Assembly: GCA_900547555.1 (NCBI GenBank) | Contig: URHG01000034.1 | Span: 1 to 29,377, forward strand | Direction: 5' to 3' | Length of the DNA stretch: 29,377 bases | From: an uncultured Porphyromonadaceae bacterium | Lineage (GTDB): Bacteria > Bacteroidota > Bacteroidia > Bacteroidales > UBA11471 | Shown here: one piece after another, positions 14,946 through 23,778 of the stretch | Position numbering within the stretch: position 1 is the stretch's first letter | Layout: each line of letters starts with the position of its first letter | The notes under the pieces: model-generated | What the model was told of the DNA's origin: nothing | The model's database searches: none | The model's input: the letters and a program-made list of their open reading frames with translations, nothing else | Translations under genes and position numbers: made by a program

Positions 14946-15554
14946 ATGAGTGTAGTAATTCCAACAGAAGATTTACGCGTTTTTTTCGATGCCCAAAGCC
15001 GTTCTTGGGATTCCCGCATGATGCGTGATCCCGATCTTTTACGCTGTCTTTTGGCGTGGTTACCGTTACAATCCGGCGATTCCGTTCTCGATGTGGGGAC
15101 GGGAACGGGAGTCCTGTTGCCTTATATAAGGGAAATCGCTCCGCAGGGAGAAATCGATGCCGTAGATATATCTCCGGGTATGCTGGCAGTGGCGCAGGAT
15201 AAATACGGAGGTGATACCCATATACATTTTATTTCGGCCGATGTTTCCAAAGATACGCTACCTCGTCGCTATCATGCCATTATTCTTTACTCGGTATTTC
15301 CGCATTTGTCTCGGCGCGATGAAACGGTCGCACGTTTGATTTCGGATTATTTACTCCCGGGCGGTTACCTGCTTATTGCTCATACCGAAGGCCGGAAGTG
15401 GCTCAATGGAATGCATCGCAGTCGTCTTCGTCCGTCTATACGGCATGATTTGTTTCCTGTATCGGTGCAGGCGAGGCGTTTTCGCCGTATGGGATTGAAT
15501 GTCGCTTATGCCGGTGAATCTCGTCATACATATTTCATACTCCTTTCCAAGTGA
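14946..15554 (+). CDS. Class I SAM-dependent methyltransferase (hyp-operon passenger)
   Basis: 202 aa. Motif I is VLDVGTGTGVL (about residues 47-57), motif II VDISPGML, then DTLPRRYHAIILYSVFPHL and LPGGYLLIAHTEG: a standard Rossmann methyltransferase of the Methyltransf_11/25 type. The substrate cannot be read. It begins 2 nt after hypB and precedes a strong terminator, so it is the last gene of the hypFAB operon. It is not one of the known Hyp proteins. A role in metal or cofactor chemistry, or detoxification, is only a guess. Confidence 0.85.
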   Translation: MSVVIPTEDLRVFFDAQSRSWDSRMMRDPDLLRCLLAWLPLQSGDSVLDVGTGTGVLLPYIREIAPQGEIDAVDISPGMLAVAQDKYGGDTHIHFISADVSKDTLPRRYHAIILYSVFPHLSRRDETVARLISDYLLPGGYLLIAHTEGRKWLNGMHRSRLRPSIRHDLFPVSVQARRFRRMGLNVAYAGESRHTYFILLSK

Positions 15555-15577
15555 AATCGGTTTGAGATGGGGAAAGA

Positions 15578-15608
15578 GAAAAGCTATCCGATCTTCGGAT
15601 AGCTTTTC
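15578..15608. terminator. Terminator between convergent operons
   Basis: GAAAAGCTATCCGA/TCGGATAGCTTTTC, 14-bp perfect stem with a 3-nt loop. The T-rich arm and following TTGTT suit the plus-strand hyp operon; the A-rich arm can serve the minus-strand antiporter gene. Confidence 0.82.
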
Positions 15609-15633
15609 TTGTTGGTATTGGACTTATAAAAAA

Positions 15634-17142
15634 TCAGTTCTTTTCGATGGAGTAATCTTTGATACCTAAGGTTGCATACGCTTTTTTCAGCTCTTCCTCA
15701 TTATCGCTGATAACAAGAAGTTTATCGCCGAGTTTCAATACCGTATTCCCTTTCGGAACGAAGAAGTTGTTCCCTCGTTTTACCATGACAGCCAGAGTGT
15801 TATCGGGCAAGGTCATATCCATCAGCCTGTTACCGCCGGAGAGAACTTGATCGTTGATTTCGATTTCCGACATCGACGATTTTATTTCTTCGGGCAGTTG
15901 TACGTCGAAGTCTTTTCTATCCCGCTTGGGAGCGATGAGACCCAGCCACTTGGCCATTGTCCCGACGGTTGTACCTTGTATGAGCAGGGAGATGAGGGTG
16001 ATGAAGAATACGATGTTGAAGATGAGATCTGAATTTTCAATACCTGCTATCATGGGATATGTCGCGAAAATAATGGGTACAGCCCCGCGCAGACCGACCC
16101 ATGAAATGTAGAGCCGGGCTCGTGTCGTAAAATTTTTAAACGGCAGCAGGCACAGGAATATGGTGATGGGACGAGCCAAAACAATCATGAAGACTCCGAT
16201 AGCGAGCCCGATACCGATGATCGGGGGTAATTGGCTGGGAGTAACCAGTAAGCCGAGCGTAAGGAACATGACGATTTGAAAAAGCCACGTAAGTCCGTCG
16301 AAAAACGTTTCCATACTCCGTTTGTGTACCACTTTGGAATTTCCTATGACCAGACCCGCTAGATATACGGCCAAGTAGCCGTTCCCTTTCAACATGTCTG
16401 TGAATGAGAAAATGAAGAAAACAAAAGCCAACAGCAAGATAGGATAAAGCGACTGGTTCTGTACGTTGAGACGGTTTATGGCGATGACGGCCAGTCGACC
16501 GAAAAGGTAACCCAGTAATGCTCCGATGCCCAGTTGTATGAGTAATGTGCTGATGAAGTTCCAAAAAGAAAATTCTCCCATCTGAATGATTTGTATCAAA
16601 ATAATGGTAAGCATATAAGCCATCGGGTCGTTACTACCGCTTTCGAGTTCCAAGGTTGGGCGTAAACGTTCTTTCAGACTTAATCCTTTCGACCGGAGAA
16701 TCGAGAATACCGAGGCCGAGTCGGTCGAAGACATGACGGCCGCCAGCAACATCGATTCCCATATATCGAGTTCTATACTGGGAATAAGACCGCAAATAAA
16801 GTAGATAAATAGTCCGGTGATAAAGGTCGTCAGCAGTACGCCGAGCGTAGCCAATGTTACACCCGGCCCTATAATGGGTTTTATGTCTTGGAATTTGGTA
16901 TCCAAACCTCCCGAAAACAAGATGATGCTCAAAGCTATGACACCGATGAATTGGGTAACTTTCGGGCTGTCGAATTGTATTTGTAGAAAGGGAATAGGAC
17001 CGTCGCAGCCGAAGAACATTCCTACACCCAGGAATAGAAGTAATGCGGGAAGACCGAATTTATAACCGGTTTTTCCGGCCAAGACACTGCAAAACAGGAG
17101 TATGGATCCGACAAGTACGAAGTTTTCGGGATTTAAGTTCAT
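15634..17142 (-). CDS. CPA1 cation/proton antiporter with C-terminal RCK_C domain (NhaP2/CvrA-like)
   Basis: 502-aa inner-membrane exchanger of K+ or Na+ against protons. About 12-13 hydrophobic helices fill residues 5-400. Conserved transport-core motifs are SSTDSASVFSILRS and ELESGSNDPMAYML. A cytoplasmic RCK_C (TrkA-C) domain at about 415-495 (NRLMDMTLPDNTLAVMV, LKLGDKLLVISD) points to regulation by nucleotide or ion binding, as in NhaP2. Convergent with the methyltransferase. Ion specificity is unknown. Confidence 0.87.
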   Translation of the reverse strand: MNLNPENFVLVGSILLFCSVLAGKTGYKFGLPALLLFLGVGMFFGCDGPIPFLQIQFDSPKVTQFIGVIALSIILFSGGLDTKFQDIKPIIGPGVTLATLGVLLTTFITGLFIYFICGLIPSIELDIWESMLLAAVMSSTDSASVFSILRSKGLSLKERLRPTLELESGSNDPMAYMLTIILIQIIQMGEFSFWNFISTLLIQLGIGALLGYLFGRLAVIAINRLNVQNQSLYPILLLAFVFFIFSFTDMLKGNGYLAVYLAGLVIGNSKVVHKRSMETFFDGLTWLFQIVMFLTLGLLVTPSQLPPIIGIGLAIGVFMIVLARPITIFLCLLPFKNFTTRARLYISWVGLRGAVPIIFATYPMIAGIENSDLIFNIVFFITLISLLIQGTTVGTMAKWLGLIAPKRDRKDFDVQLPEEIKSSMSEIEINDQVLSGGNRLMDMTLPDNTLAVMVKRGNNFFVPKGNTVLKLGDKLLVISDNEEELKKAYATLGIKDYSIEKN

Positions 17143-17269
17143 GGAGATGAGGTGTTATGGTGAAATCGACGTTTGGAGTAAATATGTTATTTATAACAAA
17201 ATGAAGAGTACTTGGTTTCAAGACCGTCTTTTATTCCGAAAGATTTTTTGCGAACACGATCGTATATGT

Positions 17270-17950
17270 TTATTCTTCGGAGAAGAGATCGGGTCGCAAT
17301 CGTCGTGTCCGTTCGACCGATTGTTCGTGATTCCACTCATCTATTTTACGTTGGTGTCCTGATAACAATACATCGGGAACCCGCCAGCCTTTATATTCGG
17401 CCGGACGTGTATATACGGGTGGTGCCAACAGATTGTCTTGAAAAGAGTCGGAGAGAGCCGATTGCTCATCGCCGATAGCGCCGGGGATAAGCCGCACGAT
17501 AGCGTCGCACATGATTGCTGCCGGCAACTCTCCACCGGTGAGGACATAGTCGCCGATAGAGATTTCCCGTGTGATGAGATGCTCGCGGATACGATAGTCT
17601 ATACCCTTATAATGCCCGCACAGGATAATAAGATTCTCGGCCATAGACAGGGAGTTGGCTATCGGTTGATTGAAGACTTCTCCGTCGGGCGATGTGTAGA
17701 TGACATCGTCGTAGTTCCGTTCGCTTTTCAATTGGGTGATGGCTCGGTCTATCGGCTCGATTTGCATGACCATACCTGCCGCCCCACCAAAGGGATAATC
17801 GTCGACACGGCGATGTTTATCGGTCGAAAAATCGCGTAGATTATGGACAATGATTTCGACAAGTCCCTTGTTTTGGGCTCGCTTCAAAATCGAGTGGTTC
17901 AGAGGCCCTTCCAATAGTTCGGGCAGGACGGTGAGAATATCGATGCGCAT
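17270..17950 (-). CDS. trmD: tRNA (guanine37-N1)-methyltransferase
   Basis: 226-aa SPOUT methyltransferase that makes m1G37 in tRNAs reading CNN codons, preventing +1 frameshifting. Seen motifs: MRIDILTVLPELLEGPLNHS, RVDDYPFGGAAGMVM, and the trefoil-knot SAM site LCGHYKGIDYR and IGDYVLTGGELPA. Start 17950 is chosen because it matches the family N-terminus and follows a -7 motif. It is a stand-alone gene, without the rpsP/rimM/rplS neighbours of many bacteria. Confidence 0.97.
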   Translation of the reverse strand: MRIDILTVLPELLEGPLNHSILKRAQNKGLVEIIVHNLRDFSTDKHRRVDDYPFGGAAGMVMQIEPIDRAITQLKSERNYDDVIYTSPDGEVFNQPIANSLSMAENLIILCGHYKGIDYRIREHLITREISIGDYVLTGGELPAAIMCDAIVRLIPGAIGDEQSALSDSFQDNLLAPPVYTRPAEYKGWRVPDVLLSGHQRKIDEWNHEQSVERTRRLRPDLFSEE

Positions 17951-17977
17951 GATTTCGATGTTCTGTTTTTCTTCTTG

Positions 17978-17985
17978 CAAAGATA
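17978..17985 (-). promoter_or_regulatory. Bacteroidetes -7 element of trmD
   Basis: Minus-strand TATCTTTG, 27 nt upstream of the trmD ATG. Confidence 0.65.
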
Positions 17986-18170
17986 TTATAAAAAAGTGAA
18001 ATATGGAAGATTGCTGAGGCTGAATTGAACAGCTTTTTGTCGATTGTGAAACAATCCGTATCGATGTTTGGCAATTTTTATGTTCCTGATGGATTTCATG
18101 CTCTGTTTCAATTGCGTAAACCTTTTTTTGTCGCGCTTTGTTGATAGAAAAATGTTTTACCGATAAAGAT

Positions 18171-19445
18171 ATGAAATCATTATTCAGAACCTCGCTTTTA
18201 CTGTTTTGTATCGTGTTGTGCATTCCTTCCGAAGCGCAAGATTCGCTCGGGGAAAAAGGACCGGGACCGGTTATCCTTATTTCGCGAGATAAAAACGGTC
18301 GGGACGAAATCGTCAATGTCTTCAAGGAAACTCAACGTCCTCACTTTCATGATCCGGGTATTCCCCGTTTTTTGTTGACCGACAGGAATCGGAAGTGGGC
18401 ATTGGGTATAGGCGGATATGTACAAGCTGTGGCCGAATATGATTTCGGCGGAATATCGGACGATATAGATTTTTTCCCTGCGTTTATATCCGGAGGGAAA
18501 CCCCGTAGCCAGTTCCAGATGGATATAACGACCTCGACGCTCTTTCTGAAATTGGTGGGTCGGGTCGGTAAATGGGGTAATATTATTGTCTACACCGCCG
18601 GAAATTGGCGAGGAGATGGAAATACATTTGAGCTGCAAAATGCTTATGTGCAGTTTATCGGCATTACGTTTGGGTATGATACGGGAACCTTTATGGATTT
18701 GGCAGCCGGCCCTCCGACCATCGATTTTGCCGGTCCTTGCGGCATGACGTTCTATCGGACTACTCTTGTGCGCTATGAACGGACTTTGGGGAAAGGGTTC
18801 TCTATGGGTATTGCATTGGAAATGCCCGGTATCGAGGGTACGACCGATCGTTATACGTCGGTAGACCATCAACTCGTCCCGAGTGTTCCCGCTTATGTGC
18901 AGTACGGTTGGAATAAGGGAAAAAGCCATATCCGGTTGAGTGGAATTTACCGGAATATAGCGTATACCGACTTGGTAAACGATAAGAGCAAAAGCCAAAC
19001 GGGGTGGGGTGTGCAGGCTACTTCTGTTGTCGCAATCGGGAAGCCCCTTCAAATATATCTCCAATATGCTTACGGGAAAGGCATAGGGAGCTTGATAAAC
19101 GATATAAGCAATCTGAATGTGGATATAGTTCCCGATGTCGAGAACGTAGGTAAGATGCAACTTCTTCCCATGTCGGGTTGGTATGCCGGAGTACAATATA
19201 ATTTTACATCGAACATTTTCATGTCGGCTACATATAGCCAGTCGATGCTTCATGCCGGAAATTATTATCGGACGGAAGACCCCGGACAATACAGACTCGG
19301 ACAGTATCTCGTTACCAATCTTTTCTGGAATGTCATTCCCGATTTGCAACTGGGCATGGAATATCTGCATGGTTGGCGGAAAGATTTCAATAAGAACGGA
19401 GATCAGGCAAATCGGATAAATTTGTCTGCGAAATTCAGTTTCTAA
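18171..19445 (+). CDS. DcaP-like porin
   Basis: 424-aa outer-membrane protein. A signal peptide (MKSLFRTSLLLFCIVLCIPSEA) is cut before QDS. The mature chain shows alternating beta strands and ends in Phe (LSAKFSF). The region GTFMDLAAGPPTIDFAGPCG and the RYERTLGKGFSMGIALE strand resemble the DcaP-like trimeric porin family found in Bacteroidetes and Acinetobacter. Substrate unknown; small anionic solutes are typical of the family. Start 18171 is chosen because the signal peptide begins there. No partner gene is adjacent. Confidence 0.75.
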   Translation: MKSLFRTSLLLFCIVLCIPSEAQDSLGEKGPGPVILISRDKNGRDEIVNVFKETQRPHFHDPGIPRFLLTDRNRKWALGIGGYVQAVAEYDFGGISDDIDFFPAFISGGKPRSQFQMDITTSTLFLKLVGRVGKWGNIIVYTAGNWRGDGNTFELQNAYVQFIGITFGYDTGTFMDLAAGPPTIDFAGPCGMTFYRTTLVRYERTLGKGFSMGIALEMPGIEGTTDRYTSVDHQLVPSVPAYVQYGWNKGKSHIRLSGIYRNIAYTDLVNDKSKSQTGWGVQATSVVAIGKPLQIYLQYAYGKGIGSLINDISNLNVDIVPDVENVGKMQLLPMSGWYAGVQYNFTSNIFMSATYSQSMLHAGNYYRTEDPGQYRLGQYLVTNLFWNVIPDLQLGMEYLHGWRKDFNKNGDQANRINLSAKFSF

Positions 19446-19685
19446 ATTCGCCGGCAATAAGTTTGCGGATATAAGACGTGTTTGGGCAGAGACGGGATTT
19501 GATCTCCTGTTTTCCAAATGAAATTTTATTCCGTCTTTCTTTTCGGTGAGGATTCTGCTTTTTCACCGGAATGTTTGGAAGCTCGGTTTTTCATATCGAC
19601 CGATTTAGTCGTTTTTTGAGAAATAGGCCCGAACCGTTGTGTAGATATTCTGATGTTTCGTTCTTCCGTATCTTATTTTTTGTGG

Positions 19686-19693
19686 TATCTTTG
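19686..19693 (+). promoter_or_regulatory. Bacteroidetes -7 element of ligA
   Basis: TATCTTTG, 18 nt before the ligA ATG, supporting that start over an in-frame ATG 141 nt upstream. Confidence 0.65.
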
Positions 19694-19711
19694 CGATGTA
19701 AAAAAGCGACC

Positions 19712-21721
19712 ATGAACGAGACAGAAGCCCGCATACGGCAATTACGAAAAGAGTTGGACGAGCATAATTACAACTATTATGTTCTCAATGCACCGACAAT
19801 AGACGACCGAGAGTTTGACCGGTTGATGGACGAATTGCAACGGCTTGAAGAGCAATATCCCGAGTATGCCGATCCGAATTCTCCTACCTGTCGGGTCGGG
19901 AACGATCACAACCGCTCTTTTACGCAGGTGAAGCATCGTTACCCCATGCTTTCTTTGGGAAATACTTACACTCGCGAGGAGGTCGCCGCTTTTTACGAGC
20001 GGGTGAGTACGTCGTTGCAAGAGCCTTTTACCGTCATCGGGGAGTTGAAATACGACGGAACCTCCATATCGCTTACCTATGAACACGGGCGTTTGTCGCA
20101 GGCGGTTACCCGGGGCGATGGGGTGCAGGGAGATGACGTAACGGAGAATGTGAAAACCATACGGTCTGTCCCTCTTGTGTTGCGTGGCGACGGTTATCCC
20201 GACCGTTTCGAGATACGGGGGGAGATACTTATGCCGTGGGCGGTTTTTGAGAAACTGAATGCCGAACGCGAACGCGAGGAGGAACCCCTGTTTGCCAATC
20301 CTCGCAATGCGGCTTCGGGTACGTTGAAGTTGCAAAACTCGGCAGTCGTGGCTTCCCGTCAACTCGATGCTTATCTCTATTATCTTTTGGGCGAAAATTT
20401 ACCGTTCGACGACCATTTCGAAAATTTACATGCGGCACGGACGTGGGGATTTAAAGTTTCCGAAGCCATGACGCGGTGTCGTTCGCTCGAAGAAATGTTT
20501 GCCTTCATCGATTATTGGGACGAAAACCGAAAGAATTTACCGGTAGCTACGGACGGCATCGTCTTCAAAGTCGCATCGTTGCGTCAGCAAAAATTTCTCG
20601 GATATACGGCTAAATCACCGCGATGGGCGATTGCCTATAAGTTTCAGGCCGAGCGGGCAGAGACACGTCTCGATTCCGTATCTTATCAGGTAGGTCGTAC
20701 GGGAACGGTTACGCCGGTCGCCAATCTCGAACCCGTGCAATTATCGGGTACGATCGTGAAACGGGCGTCGTTGCATAACGACGATATTATACAGTCGCTC
20801 GATTTGCATATCGGCGATAGGGTCTATGTGGAGAAAGGGGGAGAAATCATACCTAAGATTACCGGAGTCAATACCGATGCCCGTATATTGATAGGGGAAA
20901 AGGTGCGTTTTATCACGCATTGTCCCGAATGCGGTACACCGTTGATTCGTTACGAAGGTGAGGCGGCATGGTATTGTCCCAACGATGAATCGTGTCCCCC
21001 GCAAATCAAGGGCCGTATCGAACATTTTATTAGTCGGCGTGCCATGAATATCGACGGTTTGGGAACTGAGACGGTAGACCTTTTTTTCCGTTTGGGAATG
21101 ATACATGATGTGGCCGACCTTTATGGGTTGCAAGAGAATGATATTGCCTCGCTCGAACGTTTGGGTGATAAATCGGCCCGCAATATTATCGAAGCGATTG
21201 CTTCTTCCCGGAACGTTCCTTTCGAACGAGTGCTTTTTGCTCTGGGCATTCGGTTTGTCGGAGAGACGGTGGCCAAGAAATTGGCCAATGCTTTCGGCAG
21301 TGTCGACCGTCTTGCAGAGGCTACGGAAGAGGAACTGATACAGGTCGATGAAATCGGAGCCCGTATTGCCGGTAGCGTGCGGGCTTATTTTGCACACCCT
21401 TCTACATCACGGCTTATTGTGCGATTGAAAGAGGCCGGTGTACAGATGGAACTTTCGGCCGAAAGATTGGCCGACCGTACCGATCGCCTGCAAGGGGCGA
21501 CTGTCGTTATCAGCGGCACGTTTACCCGGCATTCGCGAGATGAGTATAAAACGCTTATCGAACAGCACGGCGGGAAAAATACAGCTTCGGTATCGGCCAA
21601 GACGACCTATTTGCTGGCCGGGGAGAATATGGGGCCGGCCAAGTTGGAGAAAGCGACGAAATTGGGAATAAAAATTATCTCGGAAGATGAGTTTTTACAA
21701 CTTATCGGTTCCGGTGAGTAG
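19712..21721 (+). CDS. ligA: NAD+-dependent DNA ligase
   Basis: 669-aa essential ligase that seals nicks in replication and repair. Domains: Ia (YNYYVLNAPTIDDREFD), adenylation domain with ELKYDG (Lys113 takes the AMP), OB fold, zinc finger with Cys404, Cys407, Cys422 and Cys428, helix-hairpin-helix repeats (about 450-590) and a C-terminal BRCT domain (about 595-669, ATVVISGTFTRHSRDEYKT). The start is set by family alignment and the -7 element. First gene of a probable ligA-DUF6913-dapA-DUF4293 run. Confidence 0.98.
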   Translation: MNETEARIRQLRKELDEHNYNYYVLNAPTIDDREFDRLMDELQRLEEQYPEYADPNSPTCRVGNDHNRSFTQVKHRYPMLSLGNTYTREEVAAFYERVSTSLQEPFTVIGELKYDGTSISLTYEHGRLSQAVTRGDGVQGDDVTENVKTIRSVPLVLRGDGYPDRFEIRGEILMPWAVFEKLNAEREREEEPLFANPRNAASGTLKLQNSAVVASRQLDAYLYYLLGENLPFDDHFENLHAARTWGFKVSEAMTRCRSLEEMFAFIDYWDENRKNLPVATDGIVFKVASLRQQKFLGYTAKSPRWAIAYKFQAERAETRLDSVSYQVGRTGTVTPVANLEPVQLSGTIVKRASLHNDDIIQSLDLHIGDRVYVEKGGEIIPKITGVNTDARILIGEKVRFITHCPECGTPLIRYEGEAAWYCPNDESCPPQIKGRIEHFISRRAMNIDGLGTETVDLFFRLGMIHDVADLYGLQENDIASLERLGDKSARNIIEAIASSRNVPFERVLFALGIRFVGETVAKKLANAFGSVDRLAEATEEELIQVDEIGARIAGSVRAYFAHPSTSRLIVRLKEAGVQMELSAERLADRTDRLQGATVVISGTFTRHSRDEYKTLIEQHGGKNTASVSAKTTYLLAGENMGPAKLEKATKLGIKIISEDEFLQLIGSGE

Positions 21722-21732
21722 CAGATTTTGTT

Positions 21733-22275
21733 ATGTGGAAATATCTTACCGAAAAATCGATACGGCATCGGTTTGCTAAAAGCCGTAAAACAAGGGCGAA
21801 GCGGTTTGTTTCTTACCGTGAGGCTTCGACGATTGTCGTTTTGGCCGATATGCAAGGTGCGCAGCAGGTCGAGGCGGCATTGCGGGTAATCGGGAGTGAG
21901 GGTAAGAAAGTCATATTATATCATTTTACATTTGCTTTACAGAAGGCCGGGCTTTCTTTCCCGGGTATCGATACGGTCGAAATCTCACTCGAAGATCTTT
22001 GTCAGGGACATACCCGTCCTCGTTCCGAAGTCTGTCGTCGATTTGAATCGTTGAAACCCGATGTATTGGTAGATTTGACATTGAGCGATTATCTTCCGGT
22101 CGCCTATTTGGTCGCTTCCAGTAACGCGCCTATGCGTCTCGGCTTGAAAAAAGATTCTCTTGCTCCGGCAGATATTATGGTACAGGTGGAATCGGAACAG
22201 GCGACTGCCGACGGCTTGCTCCGAAATTTACTATTTTATTGGAAGAATATTGCGGTGAAAAATAATAATTCGTAA
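21733..22275 (+). CDS. DUF6913-like protein of Bacteroidales
   Basis: 180-aa protein 11 nt after ligA on the same strand. The N-terminus is basic (KYLTEKSIRHRFAKSRKTRAKR), followed by a Rossmann-like pattern: TIVVLADMQGAQQVEAALRVI, KKVILYHFTF, PDVLVDLTLSDYLPVAYL and SNAPMRLGLKK. This resembles the DUF6913 proteins found beside ligA/dapA in Bacteroidales, as far as memory allows. Function is unknown. The 'seat in the cytoplasm' and small alpha/beta fold are inference. No signal or membrane segment. Confidence 0.65.
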   Translation: MWKYLTEKSIRHRFAKSRKTRAKRFVSYREASTIVVLADMQGAQQVEAALRVIGSEGKKVILYHFTFALQKAGLSFPGIDTVEISLEDLCQGHTRPRSEVCRRFESLKPDVLVDLTLSDYLPVAYLVASSNAPMRLGLKKDSLAPADIMVQVESEQATADGLLRNLLFYWKNIAVKNNNS

Positions 22276-22308
22276 TTTTACCGCCGAAAAATAGGTACGA
22301 TACTATAT

Positions 22309-23202
22309 ATGGCACAAATCAATTTAAAAGGTATGGGCGTTGCCCTCATCACGCCGTTCAATGAAGATGGAACGATCGATTTCCCGGCGTTGGCGCGTCT
22401 TATCGAATATCAAATACAAAATGGCATAGATTATCTTGTTGTACTGGGTACTACGGCCGAGACGCCTACGCTTACCGAGGATGAGAAAACTCGGGTACGG
22501 GCATTTGTCATTGAGAAGGTAAAAGGTCGCGTCCCTATTGTTTTGGGCTTGGGAGGGAACAATACGCAAGCCATTGTCGATAGTCTCAAAACTCAGGATT
22601 TCGATGGGATAGATGCTATACTTTCGGTCGTTCCCTATTATAATAAACCCTCTCAGGAAGGTATCTATCAACACTATAAGGCAATAGCTTCGGCAACCAA
22701 ATTGCCGGTTATCCTCTATAATGTACCCGGTCGTACCGGTGTGAATATGACGGCCGAGACGACATTGCGTCTGGCTCGCGATTTCGATAATATCGTGGCG
22801 ATAAAGGAGGCTTCGGGAAATATTACCCAAATGGACGACATCATCAAGAACAAACCGTCCGATTTCATGGTTATTTCGGGCGATGACGGCATAACGTTTC
22901 CGCTGATCACATTGGGTGCGGTGGGTGTCATTTCGGTTATCGGTAATGCCTTTCCCCGTGAATTCAGCCGTATGGTGCGTCTTGCGCTCAATGGCGATTA
23001 TACTTCGGCGTTGACGATACATCATCGTTTTACCGAGCTTTTCAGCCTGCTTTTTGTCGACGGAAACCCGGCCGGAGTAAAATGTCTGCTCCATGCTATG
23101 GGATACATTCAGAATCAATTGCGCCTGCCGTTGGTTCCTACGCGCATTACCACATACGAAAAAATACGGGACGTGTTGCAGAAACTCAATATTGTATGTT
23201 GA
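22309..23202 (+). CDS. dapA: 4-hydroxy-tetrahydrodipicolinate synthase
   Basis: 297-aa class I aldolase that condenses pyruvate with aspartate semialdehyde, the first step of the lysine/diaminopimelate branch. Schiff-base Lys166 sits in AIKEASGN; the proton-relay residues Thr48-Thr49 (LGTTAETPT), Tyr110/111 and Tyr137 (LYNVPGRTG) are present. Length is standard. Cytoplasmic tetramer by family knowledge. It follows the DUF6913-like gene by 33 nt. Confidence 0.97.
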   Translation: MAQINLKGMGVALITPFNEDGTIDFPALARLIEYQIQNGIDYLVVLGTTAETPTLTEDEKTRVRAFVIEKVKGRVPIVLGLGGNNTQAIVDSLKTQDFDGIDAILSVVPYYNKPSQEGIYQHYKAIASATKLPVILYNVPGRTGVNMTAETTLRLARDFDNIVAIKEASGNITQMDDIIKNKPSDFMVISGDDGITFPLITLGAVGVISVIGNAFPREFSRMVRLALNGDYTSALTIHHRFTELFSLLFVDGNPAGVKCLLHAMGYIQNQLRLPLVPTRITTYEKIRDVLQKLNIVC

Positions 23203-23258
23203 GTAGCGCGAACATTTAGCCCCGTTTCGGCGTTAAATCTTAAAAAAACGATAAACTT

Positions 23259-23720
23259 ATGATACAACGTTTGCAGTCTGTATATTTACTTCTTGCCGTA
23301 GCTCTTGTGGTTACGAGCATGTTCATGCCTATGGCGACGATAGTTACTCCCGAAGATCCGATGGTTCTTTCGGCGATGGGGGCTTATACGCCGGGGGCCG
23401 ATTCGAAATTGTTATTTACGATGTGGCCGCTGACCATCGTGTTGGGATTGGCCGCCTTGTTGGCCTTGATAAGTATTTTCCTGTATCGTAATCGTCCGTT
23501 ACAGATGCGTGTATGTAATTTTACGACCTTACTGCTTATCGCATTTTATGTCGTTTTGGGCATTTATATTTATGACCTCTATATAGCGCTCAACGGTGAG
23601 AGTCTGCAATTACAGGCAGCATTATCTATGCCGGTGGTGGCTTTGGCACTCAACTATATTGCTTATCGCCGCATTCGGGCCGATGAGCGACTTGTCCGTT
23701 CGGCCGACCGTTTGAGGTAA
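23259..23720 (+). CDS. DUF4293 family membrane protein
   Basis: 153 aa beginning MIQRLQSVYLLLAVALVVTS, the typical opening of DUF4293 proteins of Bacteroidetes. Four hydrophobic helices at about residues 8-28, 50-75, 85-110 and 118-135, with short loops and a basic C-terminus (YRRIRADERLVRSADRLR). Role unknown. Ends at a strong bidirectional terminator shared with miaA. Confidence 0.8.
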   Translation: MIQRLQSVYLLLAVALVVTSMFMPMATIVTPEDPMVLSAMGAYTPGADSKLLFTMWPLTIVLGLAALLALISIFLYRNRPLQMRVCNFTTLLLIAFYVVLGIYIYDLYIALNGESLQLQAALSMPVVALALNYIAYRRIRADERLVRSADRLR

Positions 23721-23735
23721 GACAACGGAAAAATA

Positions 23736-23778
23736 AAAAAGGGAGGGCGACTTAATTTTAAGTCGCCCTCCCTTTTTT
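23736..23778. terminator. Bidirectional terminator between DUF4293 gene and miaA
   Basis: GGGAGGGCGACTTA/TAAGTCGCCCTCCC stem, 4-nt loop, A-run on the left and T6 on the right. It works for both converging genes; it overlaps the last codon region of miaA by 2 nt. Confidence 0.9.

Noticed and set aside
17951..18325. Upstream extension of trmD to a start at 18325
   Set aside because: The extra residues are low-complexity and not conserved, cross the -7 box and overlap the divergent porin gene's start.
18198..19517. 439-aa open frame on the minus strand
   Set aside because: It is the reverse frame of the DcaP-like porin; no family motif, and its start and end have no signals.
19544..19568. CGGTGA/TCACCG hairpin after the porin
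   Set aside because: Only 6 bp with a 13-nt loop and no T tract; too weak to call a terminator.
22324..23118. 264-aa open frame antisense to dapA
   Set aside because: Shadow of a well-conserved enzyme gene with the full set of active-site residues on the plus strand.
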